A stretch of 64,000 bases of DNA from Pyrrhosoma nymphula (GCA_963573305.1 OY754333.1:21945013-22009012); one strand, 5' to 3'. Counted from the first letter of the stretch, positions 1 through 12,505 are shown. Notes: generated by a model from the letters alone, not told the origin. A program made the numbers and translations.

Positions 1-1009
1 TTCCACTGGGTTCATTTAATTGCAGTGAAAGCTTGTGATAGGTATTCCTGAACAAAATATGTTTTAAATTTTATCACATCTGAATGTCAAGGGATTCAAG
101 CGTATTGAGTCCAAAACTGTTAGGTTATCAGACTGATTAAGTATGTTTTGTCTTTCAGATTATTGAATGGAAATGTTTCTTTTTTGTTTAACGAGCCCTT
201 ATGCGATGGAAAAATATTCTAAGCGCACCTACCCTTCTTTTGTGTGCAGAGCATGTAGCACATCCTAGTGCCATAGGCGATTTTATGGCAGCAATATAGG
301 TTAACGCGCAGGGAAAACAAAGACTAGCCATAAAACAGCGCATAAACATCCCATTTTTCACAAAAATAACTCCCCGATTGAACGAGATATTGGCTTCTCA
401 TTTTAGTCCCTCCTGTTTGGTGTGCTTGGCAACCGATGTTTTCATTTTAATATCTTTTTTTATTTGGAGCGAAAGTGAACATACGTTGAGTATGCTCAGA
501 TAACTGTTTTCATGGAAGAATATCATAATATCAACGCGCTCTTCTGTTAAGTACTTTGGCACGTAGTCGCTCATGGATATATGCAGTCGCTCGAATTCAG
601 AAGGTAATTAAATGGCGTCTTTATCGTCCAGGATTAAAATGGTTCCCAATATCTATAACCATATTGAATGAGAGGGGCTCTCTTGAAAGGGGTTTGTTGC
701 TTTGGAATAAATTTTAAAAAAACGTAGGTTTTTCACGCCACTTAAATAAAATTACTCTAAGAAACTAATGTTCATACAAAACAATAGTATTTTTTTAAAT
801 GCAGGATTCATTAAAGAAATTCATAAAAGAAAGGATGATACGTGTAATGAAAATTCAATTTTTTTATTTTTCTAAATTATATTTTTTTAAATTAAATTTG
901 AATATGGTCTATTATACTGGAATATCATGACTAGGGAAATATCTCGCTCAAACTAGAGGCCCTGTATTGGTCCCAAATATAGTACCTTTTGCCCAAACTA
1001 CCTTAAATA
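1..1009. other. AT-rich DNA, nothing recognised
   Basis: No convincing open frame, RNA gene or terminal-repeat structure was seen. The base composition is AT-rich with many short A and T runs. Confidence 0.5.
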
Positions 1010-1520
1010 GGTTTATCTGGGACTGTGCGAGTAAAAACTAAAGTTGCATTACACCTTATCGTTTTTTTTTGTTTAAAAATATACTAATCTTTATGCCTTA
1101 GTCATGTCTCAACCAAAAGAAATCAAAATTATGGCACAAATAATGTAGTTTATTGGACGACTTTTTTTAAATTAACTCTTTATCCAGCCATAGTAGCCGA
1201 GTGCAGCGCCATTTAAATCGAACTATCGCATTTTAACTTCAATTACTGCAGTAATTTGCTAATAACTTAAAAAATATGAAGAGGTGATTACGTTTTATTT
1301 GATTAAATTCCTTGGACGTTTCTGCTTCTTATAAAAAGCTTTCCGCGAAAGTGGCATTTTAAGTAGATTTTAAAAACTATTTTTCACCATGCATCATCCA
1401 TTGCTGCATTCAACACCATGTAATTTCATTCCCCATTTTCGAAAACAATGGAATGGAAAGGTTTAATTTCGCTGTCCTTATGAAGCAGAGGATAAGTATT
1501 TCCGTGAGAAGTTACGATGC
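1010..1520 (+). repeat. Family M8 dispersed repeat, decayed copy
   Basis: This stretch aligns by eye with the element at 40501-41066 in the same orientation. Shared landmarks in order are GACTGTGNGAGT near 1021, a segment around CCAGCCNTAGNAGCCGA near 1183, ACTTCAATTACNGCAGTAAT near 1238, TTATAAANAG..TTTCCGC near 1330 and CAACACCATGTAATTTCA near 1411. No coding capacity is visible. It is a diverged non-autonomous repeat whose limits are approximate. Confidence 0.6.
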
Positions 1521-1984
1521 CAATGAAATGACGTTCACGTTAATTCAAGGTTAGGGGGTGTCTTTGCCATTGATATGGACTGAGAGCAAGAAGGGACCGA
1601 TCTCACATCCTTGGGGAACACACGACGTGATCTCACAAAAAACGTGCTAAAATGTCTTGAGCTTCATCCGCTTGGCCGTCTCAACCGGAAGGAAATGGTT
1701 CCGCCTATAACCCGAATCGTTGCAGCGTGAACTTTCTGCTCTCTATCCCACGGAGAGCTGCTGAAGCTCGGTTGAAATTGAGCGTGAGAGTGGCCTCACA
1801 TTTGGCAGACTTACCATAGAAAAAAGAAGGCTGTTCCTTCACTCCCCATTATGTATCTCCACTTTATGTTATCACCAAGATAATAGCAGTAGCTAAACAA
1901 AAGTGTCTTACTCCTGACTTTATCGCATGTGAGTAAAATGTGTGCATCTATGCGCATTCTTGTCAAATTTATGTGTTCCTACGA
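1521..1984. other. No feature recognised
   Basis: Intervening DNA. I see no gene or repeat structure that I can support. Confidence 0.4.
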
Positions 1985-2215
1985 GTTTTTGAAAGAGAAA
2001 AGATAACATGGCGTGTTAATGCCGGAAAGAAAGTCGTAGGTAGTATATGAGGAGAACATAAAGGAAAGAGTGTTTGTCTAAGGAAACAAAAATAGCAGTA
2101 CACAAAATGTACCTCTTCCTAATTCATTGTATAACAGTGAACCTGTGTATGCCAGCAGAAGTATAAGAGTAGCCTAAATACGTTGTAAATGAGGTACCTG
2201 AGGAGTATTTTTGGC
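1985..2215 (+). pseudogene. LINE-C reverse transcriptase C-terminal fragment
   Basis: Conceptual translation with frame changes reads RVNAGKKVVGSI, then LSKETKIAVHK, then an EMRYLRSI-like block. This order matches the thumb/C-terminal region of CR1/RTE-type LINE reverse transcriptases, where 'LSKEAKIAVYKSVLxPTLxYGSE' is typical. Stops and frameshifts interrupt it, so it is a dead 5'-truncated fragment. A second fragment of the same region lies at 61480-61670. The clade is not decided. Confidence 0.5.
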
Positions 2216-3921
2216 CAAAACATTTTATTTAACTTCATTAAGTATAATAAGTTTAGAAAATTAATAATTAAATAAAGATATAAAATATCTAGCACATAAT
2301 GCAGCCCTTCAAAACCTTATAAAGTTCATCGGGAGGTTCCTTTGTGCCAACATAACTCAATCTTTGGCTCCACACCTTATAATGTCTGCAAATATAAAAA
2401 TTATTTCAACATTAATACGCTCTTAGCAACATTAAAATACAATTATGGACACGGCAACAAGGTAGTATAAAATTATAACATAGTTCAAAGCACACAAAGC
2501 ATATAATTCGCATCGATAGCATACAGTTTCTTTCTTTAAAATATCTTTTGTTCTTGATTATTTTGTACCTAGCGAATGCTATCCACCGGCAAATTACCGA
2601 AAGTTTCACCTACGCACATAATTCTATTCATCGTCGTTTGTGTGCGCTGAAGTGCTTCGTAGTGTTCCAATGTGCGCCAACTTCAACACGTTGAATAAAC
2701 TCCTGGTGTCCAGTTTTATGGCACTTCCCCCGATCCTACCAGGTACTCATTCGAGTGTGAGCTTACATAGAGATGTTGGGCGCCTGCCTATTCCCTTAGC
2801 GTGTGTGACCGGCCCTGACGCGAGGACAACTCCCGCGTAAACCCCTGAATGTGTGAGTATATGAGTCTCATAAGGGTCACTGTGGTTCCCATACCTGGGA
2901 GAGAGAGTGTGTTTCGTTGTGTTTTATGTCTCACAAGGGTCAATCTCACAAACCTGTGTGAAGTATCGCGGGAATTATTTACTTTACCTTTTACGTCATA
3001 TTTACTATTACCTTTTGCTGACTGACGAGTCCTTTGGAGGAAGGCGTATGTAAACCCTGGATGTAACTGTGGAGTGTTGGCTTTGCTTTTCTTATAATTA
3101 ATTGACCTTCCCGTGCATTTTCTCAATGTTACGTTTTTTTCTCCCCCCTCCTTTTATTACTGATACCTCTAAGATTACGGTTTTGGGTTTTTGATTCTTT
3201 ATTAACAATACTAATCATTAGTGCCTCTACTCAGCTCTACAAAGTTCGTTTTTGACTTAAGAAATTTGAAATTATTTACTTTGGAGTATGTTTTATGTAG
3301 GTGGTGATAAATAAACTCTCCTCGCAGCACACATTTATACATGGTTAGCATATTTCCCATTGATTCTCATTACAAAATTGATCGTTTTCATTCAAATGAC
3401 AAAATAATGAACCCCAAAATGAGATAACGAACACCAAATAGAGGAAAAGATCAATTATGTCATCTTTAGGGTTCCTGATCCCCCGCCCCGACACTTTTTA
3501 ATGTATTTATTAAAGAGGGCACTAAAAGAGAAAATTATATTTCTAAAATTGAGGATATTGATTTCATATATTCGTTATTTCGAACAACTATTTCAATTAA
3601 TATGTTTGTAGTTGTAAAACAAAAAACCGTGGGTTTGTGTTCCTGCAGAAATTCGACACAGCTAAAATATTTATTAAAATCGACTGTTAGTTGCTGGCGT
3701 TTTCACTTTTAATTGCCTAAACACGCAATTTTCCTTCGAATTTTCAAACTTTTTAACACCCTTCCCCATTTTATACACAGCGTGGAACCCTCACGAACAT
3801 GAATCCTGGATACATCACTGGAAAAGATGTACACTATACACATCAAGTGCGATCTATGAAAATATCCTTCCTGCACTCAAATAAATGTGCGAGTTAGAAA
3901 ATTATTTAAAGCTAAGGAGAC
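2216..3921. other. No gene recognised
   Basis: About 1.7 kb of mostly AT-rich DNA. Short frames at 2640-2840 and 2788-3126 have no family resemblance I can name and overlap each other on opposite strands. Confidence 0.4.
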
Positions 3922-5479
3922 CTGGAGCCTGTTTCTCAAAGCCACAAGTCCACAAGTTACAAGTCGGATCTTACAAGTGTGACTTACAAGTAATTCTTAA
4001 ACGAAAATGGAAGACATGTAAATTCTCAAATATTTCACAAGTGAATATGGCGGATGTCTAGTCCATATTTAGTATTATTTTAAGCTTTCAGTATATTTGG
4101 CGAGTTTCTATCGCCATATTCTATGACCAAGAGTCAGTGCTATGTTGTTCGGTGTCTATAAATGCGTGAATACCAGATAAACGGAATTTTTGTCTCACAG
4201 TTTACCTTAAAATATCCCAAGCAAGGACGAATCGTCTGCAAAGCATGAACATTATGAGGAAAAGTCGTTTATTCTATCGCATGAAGAGAAATATGTACTC
4301 AAACGAAAGATATTCACAATTCTTGCATGTCAAGACATCATCTTGTGCAGTGTTTATCATTCATAGATACAAATGAATAGTGGAATAGCGTTTTATTGTC
4401 AGACAAGCGAAGACTACGTGGTCAGCCATTTTGAATGTTGATTATTAATACCCAAAGGGAATTCCATTCTTTCAAAGAAGTACGTTTGTCTAGTGTTAGC
4501 GTGCGTATTTACGACGCCATAGGATACGAGTTTGATCCCCACAATGAGTAGTTTTTTTCTCTTTCATTATGATGGGCTAAGGAGTGATTTTACCCCCGAT
4601 TTATGTAACTTCGTACAAGGACTTAAGCACATTTTTTTCATTTCACTTATCCCAGTGCCGTACTCCAGTTTGGATAACTGGACGGCAGATAGCTTCACTT
4701 AAAAAGTGATGGATCGCTTATTTTATAGTCTGTCAATCCTGAATAAACTCTCCAATCTAACACACCACAACACCAGTGATATGAAAAGTAGGTATATTGT
4801 TAAATAGTAATGAATAATACTAGTAAACTTGTGCGTAACTTTCGCATATGCAACCATTCCCATCACCCCAAAATGATTTATTCTTTATCAAATGAGATCA
4901 TTTATAAATTGCACGATTAAAAGCAACATACATGTCTCCTGTCGGAAATAAATCTTTCATCTCCGTTGTTTATTCAGTCTCCGTGGGGGTGATCTTAGCT
5001 CATTACGTTTTAGTTTAAAAGACTTTTCTTTTAACTTTAAATTATAAAAAAACAATTTTTTTTAACGTACACTGAGCAATTTATGCCATAAGTCGCTAAA
5101 AAATCCTATCTACTAATACCTTACTCGTCGCGTTCGTCGCTATCGCCTTCGTATCAGTTGAGAAATGGAGATCGCAAGTCGCTTTTCATTTGTTTTCCCA
5201 GTTATTCTTTCCGATTTACTGCGATTTACACACCTCGGAGGACTAGTAGAAATTTCCTTACAAGTTACAAGGGCTTATAATTTCCAAGTCTTTTTTCGAA
5301 ACAGAATGTGTCGTAACCATGAAAACACTTGTGAGTAAACAGTTGTAACTTGTGAAATTGACTTGTAACTTGTGAACTTGTAATTAGTAGACTTGTACGT
5401 TAGAGAAACAGACTTTTACAAGTTACAAGTGAATAGACTTGTAACATGTAGACTTGTAGCTTTGAGAAACAGACCCCAG
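3922..5479. mobile_element. 1.56-kb non-autonomous TIR element with CAAGT-rich ends
   Basis: The ends are near-identical inverted repeats. The left end begins CTGGAGCCTGTTTCTCAAAG and the reverse complement of the right end begins CTGGGGTCTGTTTCTCAAAG; similarity continues through ACAAGTCNACANGTT. Both subterminal regions carry many ACAAGTNACAAGT-type repeats in either direction (3945-4030 and 5265-5460). Such clustered motifs are usual transposase-binding subterminal repeats. No transposase frame is present inside. The flanking target duplication is unclear because the right end abuts another MITE at 5480. Confidence 0.75.
4488..4560 (+). repeat. tRNA-like segment (SINE-type promoter remnant)
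   Basis: A box A-like TCTAGTGTTAGCGTGC is followed at suitable distance by a box B-like GAGTTTGATCCCC, then a T-rich run. The cloverleaf is poor, so this is a tRNA-derived repeat head and not a tRNA gene. It lies inside the 1.56-kb TIR element. Confidence 0.35.
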
Positions 5480-5762
5480 GGTGGTTACGCAGTAATTCCA
5501 CTTCCGAAATAGCTCTTTTGGAAGAGCACCAACTCAAATGAACGATTATTTTGAGCTATTCCGCTCTCAAAGTACACATTTGGAAGCTCAATTCCACGAC
5601 CGAAAGAACTGTAAATGAACCATTCTCGGCCAAAATGAACGAATCGATGGTCTCGCCGTCAGGCGGTCACGGTTTACTACTCCACTTTCAGTAATATTCG
5701 CCATATAAGGAGTGATCCGTGACGTCATGTTCCGTGACGTGAAATTACGGAATACCCCCCTA
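5480..5762. mobile_element. MITE M1 (GGGGTTAT..-type TIR)
   Basis: The left end reads GGTTACGCAGTAATTCCAC and the right end GTGAAATTACGGAATACCCC, a short inverted repeat. The interior matches the copy at 28113-28394 almost base for base over about 280 bp, including GAAGAGCACCAACTCAAATG and AATATTCGCCATATAAGGAG. It has no coding capacity. Confidence 0.75.
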
Positions 5763-6774
5763 GAAGGTACATACTAGTCGAAGAGTTATGGGGGAATAAC
5801 ATCTAAACTCCCAACACCCGTACTAGTGCGTCTGACCCTCTCTTCCCCAGACAAACTAGTTTTTTTTTCATTTTTTTTTCTTTTACAAAGCCGGATGTCG
5901 GCGTTCGCGGTATTGGTATAATCTGGATCTCCCCCTCTCGTACAGTCCGTATAACGTGTACCATTTGATGCTTTAGGAAGGGTTCTTTTGAACGGCGGAA
6001 GTATTTCATAAATAACTTTCCCACGGATGAGAGGGAGAGAAAAGGGGGGAGACCAAGAGGGGATTTATGCCTTCTGGGAGGGTCTTGTTGGGGGCGCGGC
6101 CCCCCCTTTCAGCCGGTGCGGGCGAACCTAATGCCATAACATGGATACAAGTGACGCGGGGCCTGCCTGAGGGACCGGGGAAGTAGAATCGTCCTCAAAA
6201 ATTTCTCCCCCACTCCTGTGACTGTGCGCCGTCGTCATGCGGGTTACGTAATCCGTTGCGCAACCAGACCGGTCGCTCGTTATGTCTGTCTGGTCCTCTT
6301 CCACGCCCGAAAAATTCTTCTCTGACCTCTCTCTCTCTCTCTCTTTCCCCAAAAAGCAATGCGCGTTCTCGGAATTCATTTTAAAAATTGTTTCATACTC
6401 CCAACGTTTTGTGCACGGGCATGCGAACTTCGCAGGTTCATATTGGCATTGTGTTGGTGCTGCGCTGCTAAAATGAGGTAAATCCTATTTGAAAGATGAT
6501 TTCATTGTGTTTTAATATCTATACATATTTTACCGTAAAAATTAAGAATAAGCTTCTGACGTAGGTAGGTTCAGGTTTGCAGTATGGCAGGTTTTATCGG
6601 GTTTCGTCCGCGTTTGCAACATTCTTGATGGCCATTGATGATTCTAAATGATGATGATTCTAATAAGGATGGCCGCGTTGCTATCATTCTTGATGAAATT
6701 GAGAATAATTTATTTTAAAACGTCTTCAGTTTAGATAAATCATTTTTTCTCGGTTATAATTCATGTTTTTAGTA
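5763..6774. other. GC-richer patch with (CT)n, no gene
   Basis: This holds a short CT microsatellite at about 6319-6342 and small overlapping frames on both strands (5803-6024, 6128-6379, 6282-6476) with no recognisable domain. I see no splice-supported exon. Confidence 0.4.
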
Positions 6775-7190
6775 GCTTTTGCTTGAAAAGTTCTAAAGAA
6801 GTATGTAATGGCCTCAAAAATCAAGTAATCAGTATTTAATAAGTTTACAGTACGTTAGATAGTGTAATTTTTAAATCTGCTGCGAAATTCTGGAAGAAGA
6901 TTTTTGAGAATGTCAAAAATCAAGCAATTATTTTTTAAGGTTTCAATTCATGGCGTTTCAAACGACTCTGCTTGAAAAAATGAGCATTCATGATTTTAAT
7001 ACGTTTAAAATCAAGTAGCTCAAGCTAGTAGGTAAAAAATCTAGGTGTTCCAATAATTCTGCTTAAACATTCAGAAGAAGTGATTTAAAAACGGCTAAAA
7101 TCAAGTATTTGTTATATTTCATAATATTTTAGTTGACTCGGCTTTGAAAATTTTTAATAAGTGATGTAAAATCGTCTGAAATTTGTTTTT
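6775..7190 (+). repeat. Decayed tandem array, period about 90 bp
   Basis: Blocks of the form CTGCTTGAAAA..(20-25 nt)..TTTAAAACGNCTAAAATCAAG recur. The TCAAG anchor falls at 6821, 6920, 7011 and 7101, with a fifth weaker block near 7143-7180 and looser echoes near 7400 and 7485. Copies are heavily diverged. I read it as an ancient satellite-like array. Confidence 0.5.
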
Positions 7191-10100
7191 TTGTGTGGGA
7201 TTAAAAGCGATGTAACATAGTCTTTTCTGTCCACATAATTCAGAATATGTAATTTGTAAACATATGCACTTAAGTAACTCAATATTGTAATGCTAATATA
7301 GTGCTTTAGATGGTGCTTGGGAATTCAGATTAGGTGGTTTGAAACGTTTAAGTTAAGTGTCATGTATTTTATATGTTATATTTCCTAATGTTTTAGCTTT
7401 CTTGGCTGGAAAAGTCATAATAAGTTATTTAAAAACTTCTATAATAAGGCAACTAATTTTTAACAAGTAAATAGGTATGATACTTGGCAGATTTTTCTTG
7501 AAATATTCAGAATTAAATTTTGAATACGGCTAAAATAAAGAAGTACAATTTAAAAAGTTTTGTTGTCAAACTAGCCTTATTATATTGGGGCCAACTGATG
7601 CCTCAAAGATTAATCCATATGAACCTTAGTAGGTAGATTGAAACTATCTGGCATAAGCTGAGAAATAAATTTTTATAACGATTTAGTTCCTTCACATCAT
7701 TAATCTTTGCATTTATTCCATATTTTTGTCATTCGTGCACTTTATCATTTTCTAATAGCTACTATTTAAATATTACGTCATTTGTGGTTGTTAACTTTTT
7801 AGAAGGATTTTTTAGCAGAAATTGAAAACATATTACGTAAATATGGTGTACAAATGATTGTAACTTCTTTCATTTTGGTCCTCGTCCCAAATGCAAGCGT
7901 TGTGAAGCCTAAATATTGCAAATTCCAGGTTATTTAAATTGTGTTGTGATGTCTTTAGTCTCAGCCTTCATGGGGTTGAGCATAGTTTTAAATTCATTTT
8001 TGACAACATTTTTTATATTTATTTGAGAGTTCCTACAAAATTGTACCCTTCATCATATATCTTTTTATTTAAATTTCTTACGTTACATTCTTACTATGGA
8101 TGAGTAACTTTAATATTAGCGCAATTTCTTGGATACTAATTACAAGAATTTTGGCGTACTTTTGCCTAAATATATTTACAATTATTGAATCTGCACGATA
8201 TTTGTGTGTCTGTAATTTTATAAACGATATGAATATTTTGAAATGGAACGCTGAATTTTTAGTAACAATACATTTTTAATTCTTAATTTTAATTCAAAAT
8301 GTAAAAATTGAAATTTAATCAAACTGAAAATGTTTGCTTAGGTACGTTAACTGCCTAATACCACTATTTAATTGCCCCATACATTATTTCTCTAGTAAAA
8401 TATATCAGATTAATTTCGAACCATATATTGCATTCATCTTAAATACTCGTTATGAAATTGTTTTCTCCATTGATTCCTCCCTGGTATTTTCCCCCATATA
8501 TTCTTCAACAATGGCACGAGATGCTAAGGGAATGCTATTTTTAAAAAGCTCTGAATTTTAGACAATTTTTGAGTATTTTGTAATATGTATTTCACGCAAA
8601 ATCGGATCGAAAACCAAATTCGATGATTATAATGAAAAAGGTAATTTAATTACAACTCTAATGGCGCTTCTTTCAGGCTCGTATAACCGTTATTTTTAGT
8701 TTAATTTTTCAAAAGAAAAAAAAAGCCTGCCAACGTTAAAAATGAGCTTTTACACACATTTCTTACCTAAGTTGATGTGAATGATCTATAGAGTCGAACC
8801 TGAGATGGATTCAGGTACGCAAAAAGTAGCACATTGTCAACGGAGTGGTCACTCTGTACTAATTTAAGGAGTTTGGATGCTGTTCAAACCCTGGTTACTG
8901 AAAATACTGAGCGTTGCATTAAAATTTGCATGATAAGATTGCATGTTTAGACTTTTCTTTGGTAAATTAGAGCTTTCGTCCCGCCAGCCCAAAAACGTTT
9001 TGCGAGAAAACAAGGTACCGTAACGTAATGAAAGTAGCAGCAGATGAGATAAGAAGGCTTGCGCATTTAAGAAATATAAAAATATCACGCGTGCGTCTTG
9101 TATTGTTTGACAAATAGACGAAGGAAAAGCAACCAGTTTGGTCATATTTAGGCAGTTTTCAACGCTAAACTGGGAGGTTTTGGGAAGATCCGGTAGGTGG
9201 ATGCAAACAGATGTTCCGTATTCGTATAAGGTAGGAAAACAAGTGACAACCCCATGCCGTGATTCAATTGCAATAAGGCGTTGGTGATTTATGGCGGATG
9301 ATTATTATTTATTTTTAACGAAAACCCTTAAATACCCAACACACCCCTTTGGTGATTGGTTTGCGTAAAATTTCTGTTAGTTGGTGATTGAACAACCCAC
9401 CCGTTGGTGATTACGTGGGATGTAAAGTAGAAGGGAAATTGGGTGACCGCTGCGCCATCTGTTGTGGGTAAAGTGAATCTCTATTTTTTTCAAAGATACC
9501 GGAAAGCGCAACATGCACTTCTCTGGTTTGACACTACATTATTCACTTCATTTTCGCGTAATTGCAATGATGAAAGTATTGTTTTACAATGTGCATAGTG
9601 TGCAGAAATAATGTATGCAATATGGTTGAAAAATCTCTGTTGAAATTAGGTTGAAAAAGCGGGACGAAAGCGCTCATTTACCTTCTCTTTTTATATAATT
9701 TAGGATAGGATCACAATCGCGGGTTTGATGCCACATCCTGGCCAGCGTCCCTCTTTCTTCTCTCTTTCTCCGGAAGTCTTATTTCTTCTTCCTGATTCTC
9801 GTTCTCTTCCTTTTCCCTTTTCTCCATCCTCTCCTGTCTTTTGTTTACCGATCCACATCGGCAGTCATCCTTTTTGGCGCTGTGGGCCAGTGTATTTTGA
9901 GTGAAAAATCTAGATGGAGGTTTTCTCTAACATATCACCTCCCTAAATAACTTATGAGTGTCCATTGCCAATCCGATTTTCCTAGGAAATGCCACCGGTT
10001 ATTCTATTTCCTCGCCTCGAGAATTAATATGTGCTGCAGAAATAACATCGCACTCATCGAGCATCGGGCAAAACATGACTTGTTGCCAGACATGTTCCAG

Positions 10101-10490
10101 CTCAGGAAAGCGGCGGCGGTTGCCCGCTTTTGATCTGCCACTCCGCCAGGTTTTGGGTGTGCCAAAGAATTTTCTCCATTTTCCTTTTTGTGAGAAAATA
10201 ATGGCAGACGTCAAAGCGAAAGTGCACGCGGAAATACTGACTCTATCCCGTATTACAATTTCACGGTGAGCCAGCCGATGAAATCTTTCCCAATGGCTGA
10301 GGAATCGTCAATTGCTATGGCGGTTGTCATGGTACTACTATTACAAGCAGCCCCGCCAAGTTCAATGCGCTTTCATTGTTTTTTTGTTTCATTTTTTGAA
10401 GCCGTACGATAGGTGGCATTAGTGAGGACTTGGATGCATGCACATTGACACTTTGTTTATAAATAGTGGCTTGTTTGGGAATTCCGATTG
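7191..10490. other. AT-rich DNA, no gene
   Basis: About 3.3 kb without a supported gene. Four copies of TTGGTGATT occur between 9285 and 9415. A pyrimidine-rich stretch runs at about 9750-9840. Frames at 8334, 8864, 9958 and 9999 show no family features. Confidence 0.4.
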
Positions 10491-11337
10491 TTGAAATAGA
10501 AGAAGATTGATTGCTCCACTGAAAGTGGGTAAAATAATAATATAATAATAAATTTTATTCCACAACATCATATACATTTTACATTGACATTGACCCTTAA
10601 CATTGGGAATATAGGTACCCCTATGGAGAAACTCCGTTTTGGGGTTACCGACTCGTTTTTACAAAATAAAAAATATATTGAATGTGTTGCAACATAAGTA
10701 ATTATAACAAATTGGTATTAGCGCTGGTATAGTTACATACTGAACCAAGATAATTACCACTGCTATGAGATATACCATTTCATACAATTTTTAAAATAAA
10801 ATTGAAATATCATCAATAGAAAATAACCATTTTTTCACACTTCTACAAAATGTACATTCATTTTTTTATATTAGCAATAGGTTTCGGTATTGCACAAAAT
10901 ATTTTAGGCCCAAGGAATACGTAACTGTGCTTAAGCGTTTCTGTTCTAGGTCTAGGTATGGTTACATTGCAATTGCTACTCAGCTCATGTACACTTGGTG
11001 TTTCCATTCACCACCACGATTATAAAAAATCCTGAGGATCTTATAGACAAATAAATGTCTTAAAGGTATAATATTCATTTGTTTGAATAGTGGAAAGGAG
11101 TGCGTTTTATTTGGCGCCCGTAGCATAACCATTATTACCTTTTTCTGGCATACCAGAAGAGGATGCATATTAGTTACGTATGCTCCCCCCCCCCCAGCAC
11201 GCAATTCCGTAATCTAATTTTGAATTAATTAAAGCATAGCATACCAATCTGAGAACTGACACTGGGCAAATATTTGAAATAAAAGAAGATTGATTGCTCC
11301 ACTGAAAATGGGTAAAATAATAATAATATAATAAATT
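10491..11337. repeat. About 60-bp direct repeats flanking the LINE
   Basis: TTGAAATAGAAGAAGATTGA (from 10491) recurs as TTGAAATAAAAGAAGATTGA (from 11274). The similarity continues through TTGCTCCACTGAAANTGGGT and an AATAAT tail. The two copies bracket the LINE fragment, so they may be an unusually long target-site duplication. Confidence 0.55.
10560..11273 (-). pseudogene. Jockey/CR1-like LINE 3' end with broken RT C-terminus
   Basis: On the minus strand from about 11260 the translation reads CYALINSKLDYGIACWGG. After a frameshift in a C-run near 11185 it reads LLVCQKKVIMVMLRAP and LFVYKILRIFYN. Further on, RPRTETLKHSYVFLGLKIF occurs near 10955-10900. This order (YALxxSxLxYGIxxWGG, then QKKxIRxM, then LFxxxILxxF) is the usual C-terminal tail of Jockey/CR1-group reverse transcriptases. 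The element is 5'-truncated, frameshifted and ends at an AT-rich tail near 10550. Confidence 0.65.
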
Positions 11338-12096
11338 TAAAATAAATAAGGGATCTTGCTTTGTTTCTGGATGCTCCACAGGGTATACCATAACCTTTAT
11401 AAAGAAAAAAATTTTAGGTGTGAAGAATAAAAGCTTGTTTAAGGATAATGTAAGTACTCTTTTTTATTTCTTCACGTTACCGTATTGTAAGGTATGGTCG
11501 GTGATGATGATTACCTATGTATCCATCGCAGAACTTTATTATTTTGAAAGAATTTGTTTTTTTTTCTCCATGTGATTTAAATTTCTTTGAAGTGATCATT
11601 CAAGGTATGTATTACCGAATTCAAGTACTCGTGAATTGCGCTCATTATCCATACCGACGCTAATGTTTTTGTTTTGTAGCCTTTCTCTATATAAATATAT
11701 TTCTCAACGCCCATCATTTTCAAAGGATTTCCTTTCGTCTGTTGAACCCCTGGAATGATGAAATGATGGAACCCTGAATGATGGAAAATTTGAAACGTAG
11801 ATCTGGTTACGACATCATCGCAGTCGCACGGCTGCCGTAGATTGTTGGTTCTCTCGAATGATCCATGATAGGTTAATGAAGGGGTTTTCTGTTATTCAAT
11901 TCATATATCTTATGTGGATAACATTATTATTTGACGGAAAGAACCCTTAGTTGCTTCCTAACTAGCCGTAATTTCCCACAGTACGAAATAAAAAAAAGTA
12001 AATTTGTTTACATTGAGTTGATAGGGATCATCTGATTCCATGTATCCAGTACGACAGTGGCGCCGCGGTTGGCAGCTTCAAAAAAGGTATCATGCC
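11338..12096. other. No feature recognised
   Basis: AT-rich DNA between two LINE remnants with no supported gene. Confidence 0.4.
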
Positions 12097-12190
12097 GAAG
12101 TTACTTACTTACTTCCTCGGCACTACAGCCCGGTATGGGCTTTGGCCTCCCTCAAGACGCCTGTCCATTCTCTTCTGTTCAGCACTTTCT
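12097..12190 (-). pseudogene. 3' terminus of a LINE with (AAGT)n tail
   Basis: The minus strand encodes WEKVLNRREWTGVLREAKAH followed by TGL and a stop. The 3' UTR is very short and ends in an AAGTAAGTAAGT tail. A stop just after a Trp..AKAHTGL-type C-terminus plus a short tetranucleotide tail is typical of a common arthropod LINE 3' end. Only the last ~90 bp are present. Confidence 0.5.
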
Positions 12191-12198
12191 CCCACCAT

Positions 12199-12400
12199 CT
12201 ACATCTACAAAATACCCTGCAAGCCACCTCAGGGGTGTGTGGCAGGGGGTGAGTAATCACCAACATGCATTACACTATACCCTAGAGTTAGTGTAACTAC
12301 GACTAATTATGCTTTAGCATAAATCGCTAATGCTTGTCACGAGGCGAAGCCTCACAAGCATGCACTACTACACTACAGATGTCATCACAATGGAGAGGGA
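12199..12400 (-). repeat. Repeat S, long copy
   Basis: The reverse complement matches 32930-33122 over nearly 200 bp. It runs from CCATTGTGAT, through a GCTTGTGAGGC..GTGACAAGC block, to the conserved core CCTGCCACACACCCCTGAGG..TGGCTTGCAGGGTA and a TAGATGTAGA end. The core alone recurs at four more places. No coding frame spans it. It may be a SINE or a LINE 3' end. Confidence 0.65.
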
Positions 12401-12457
12401 CCGTCAATATACTTGCATTCTACAACTACACATATGGACAGAGACTCAAGACCCATG

Positions 12458-12505
12458 TAGAAAACATGCAAGGCGTGCTGTTATGCACGCCTTGCATGTT
12501 TTCTA
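12458..12505. repeat. Perfect 21-bp-arm hairpin
   Basis: Arms TAGAAAACATGCAAGGCGTGC (12458-12478, 21 nt) and its exact reverse complement (12485-12505) enclose the loop TGTTAT. No poly-U tail or flanking promoter is evident. Confidence 0.7.
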
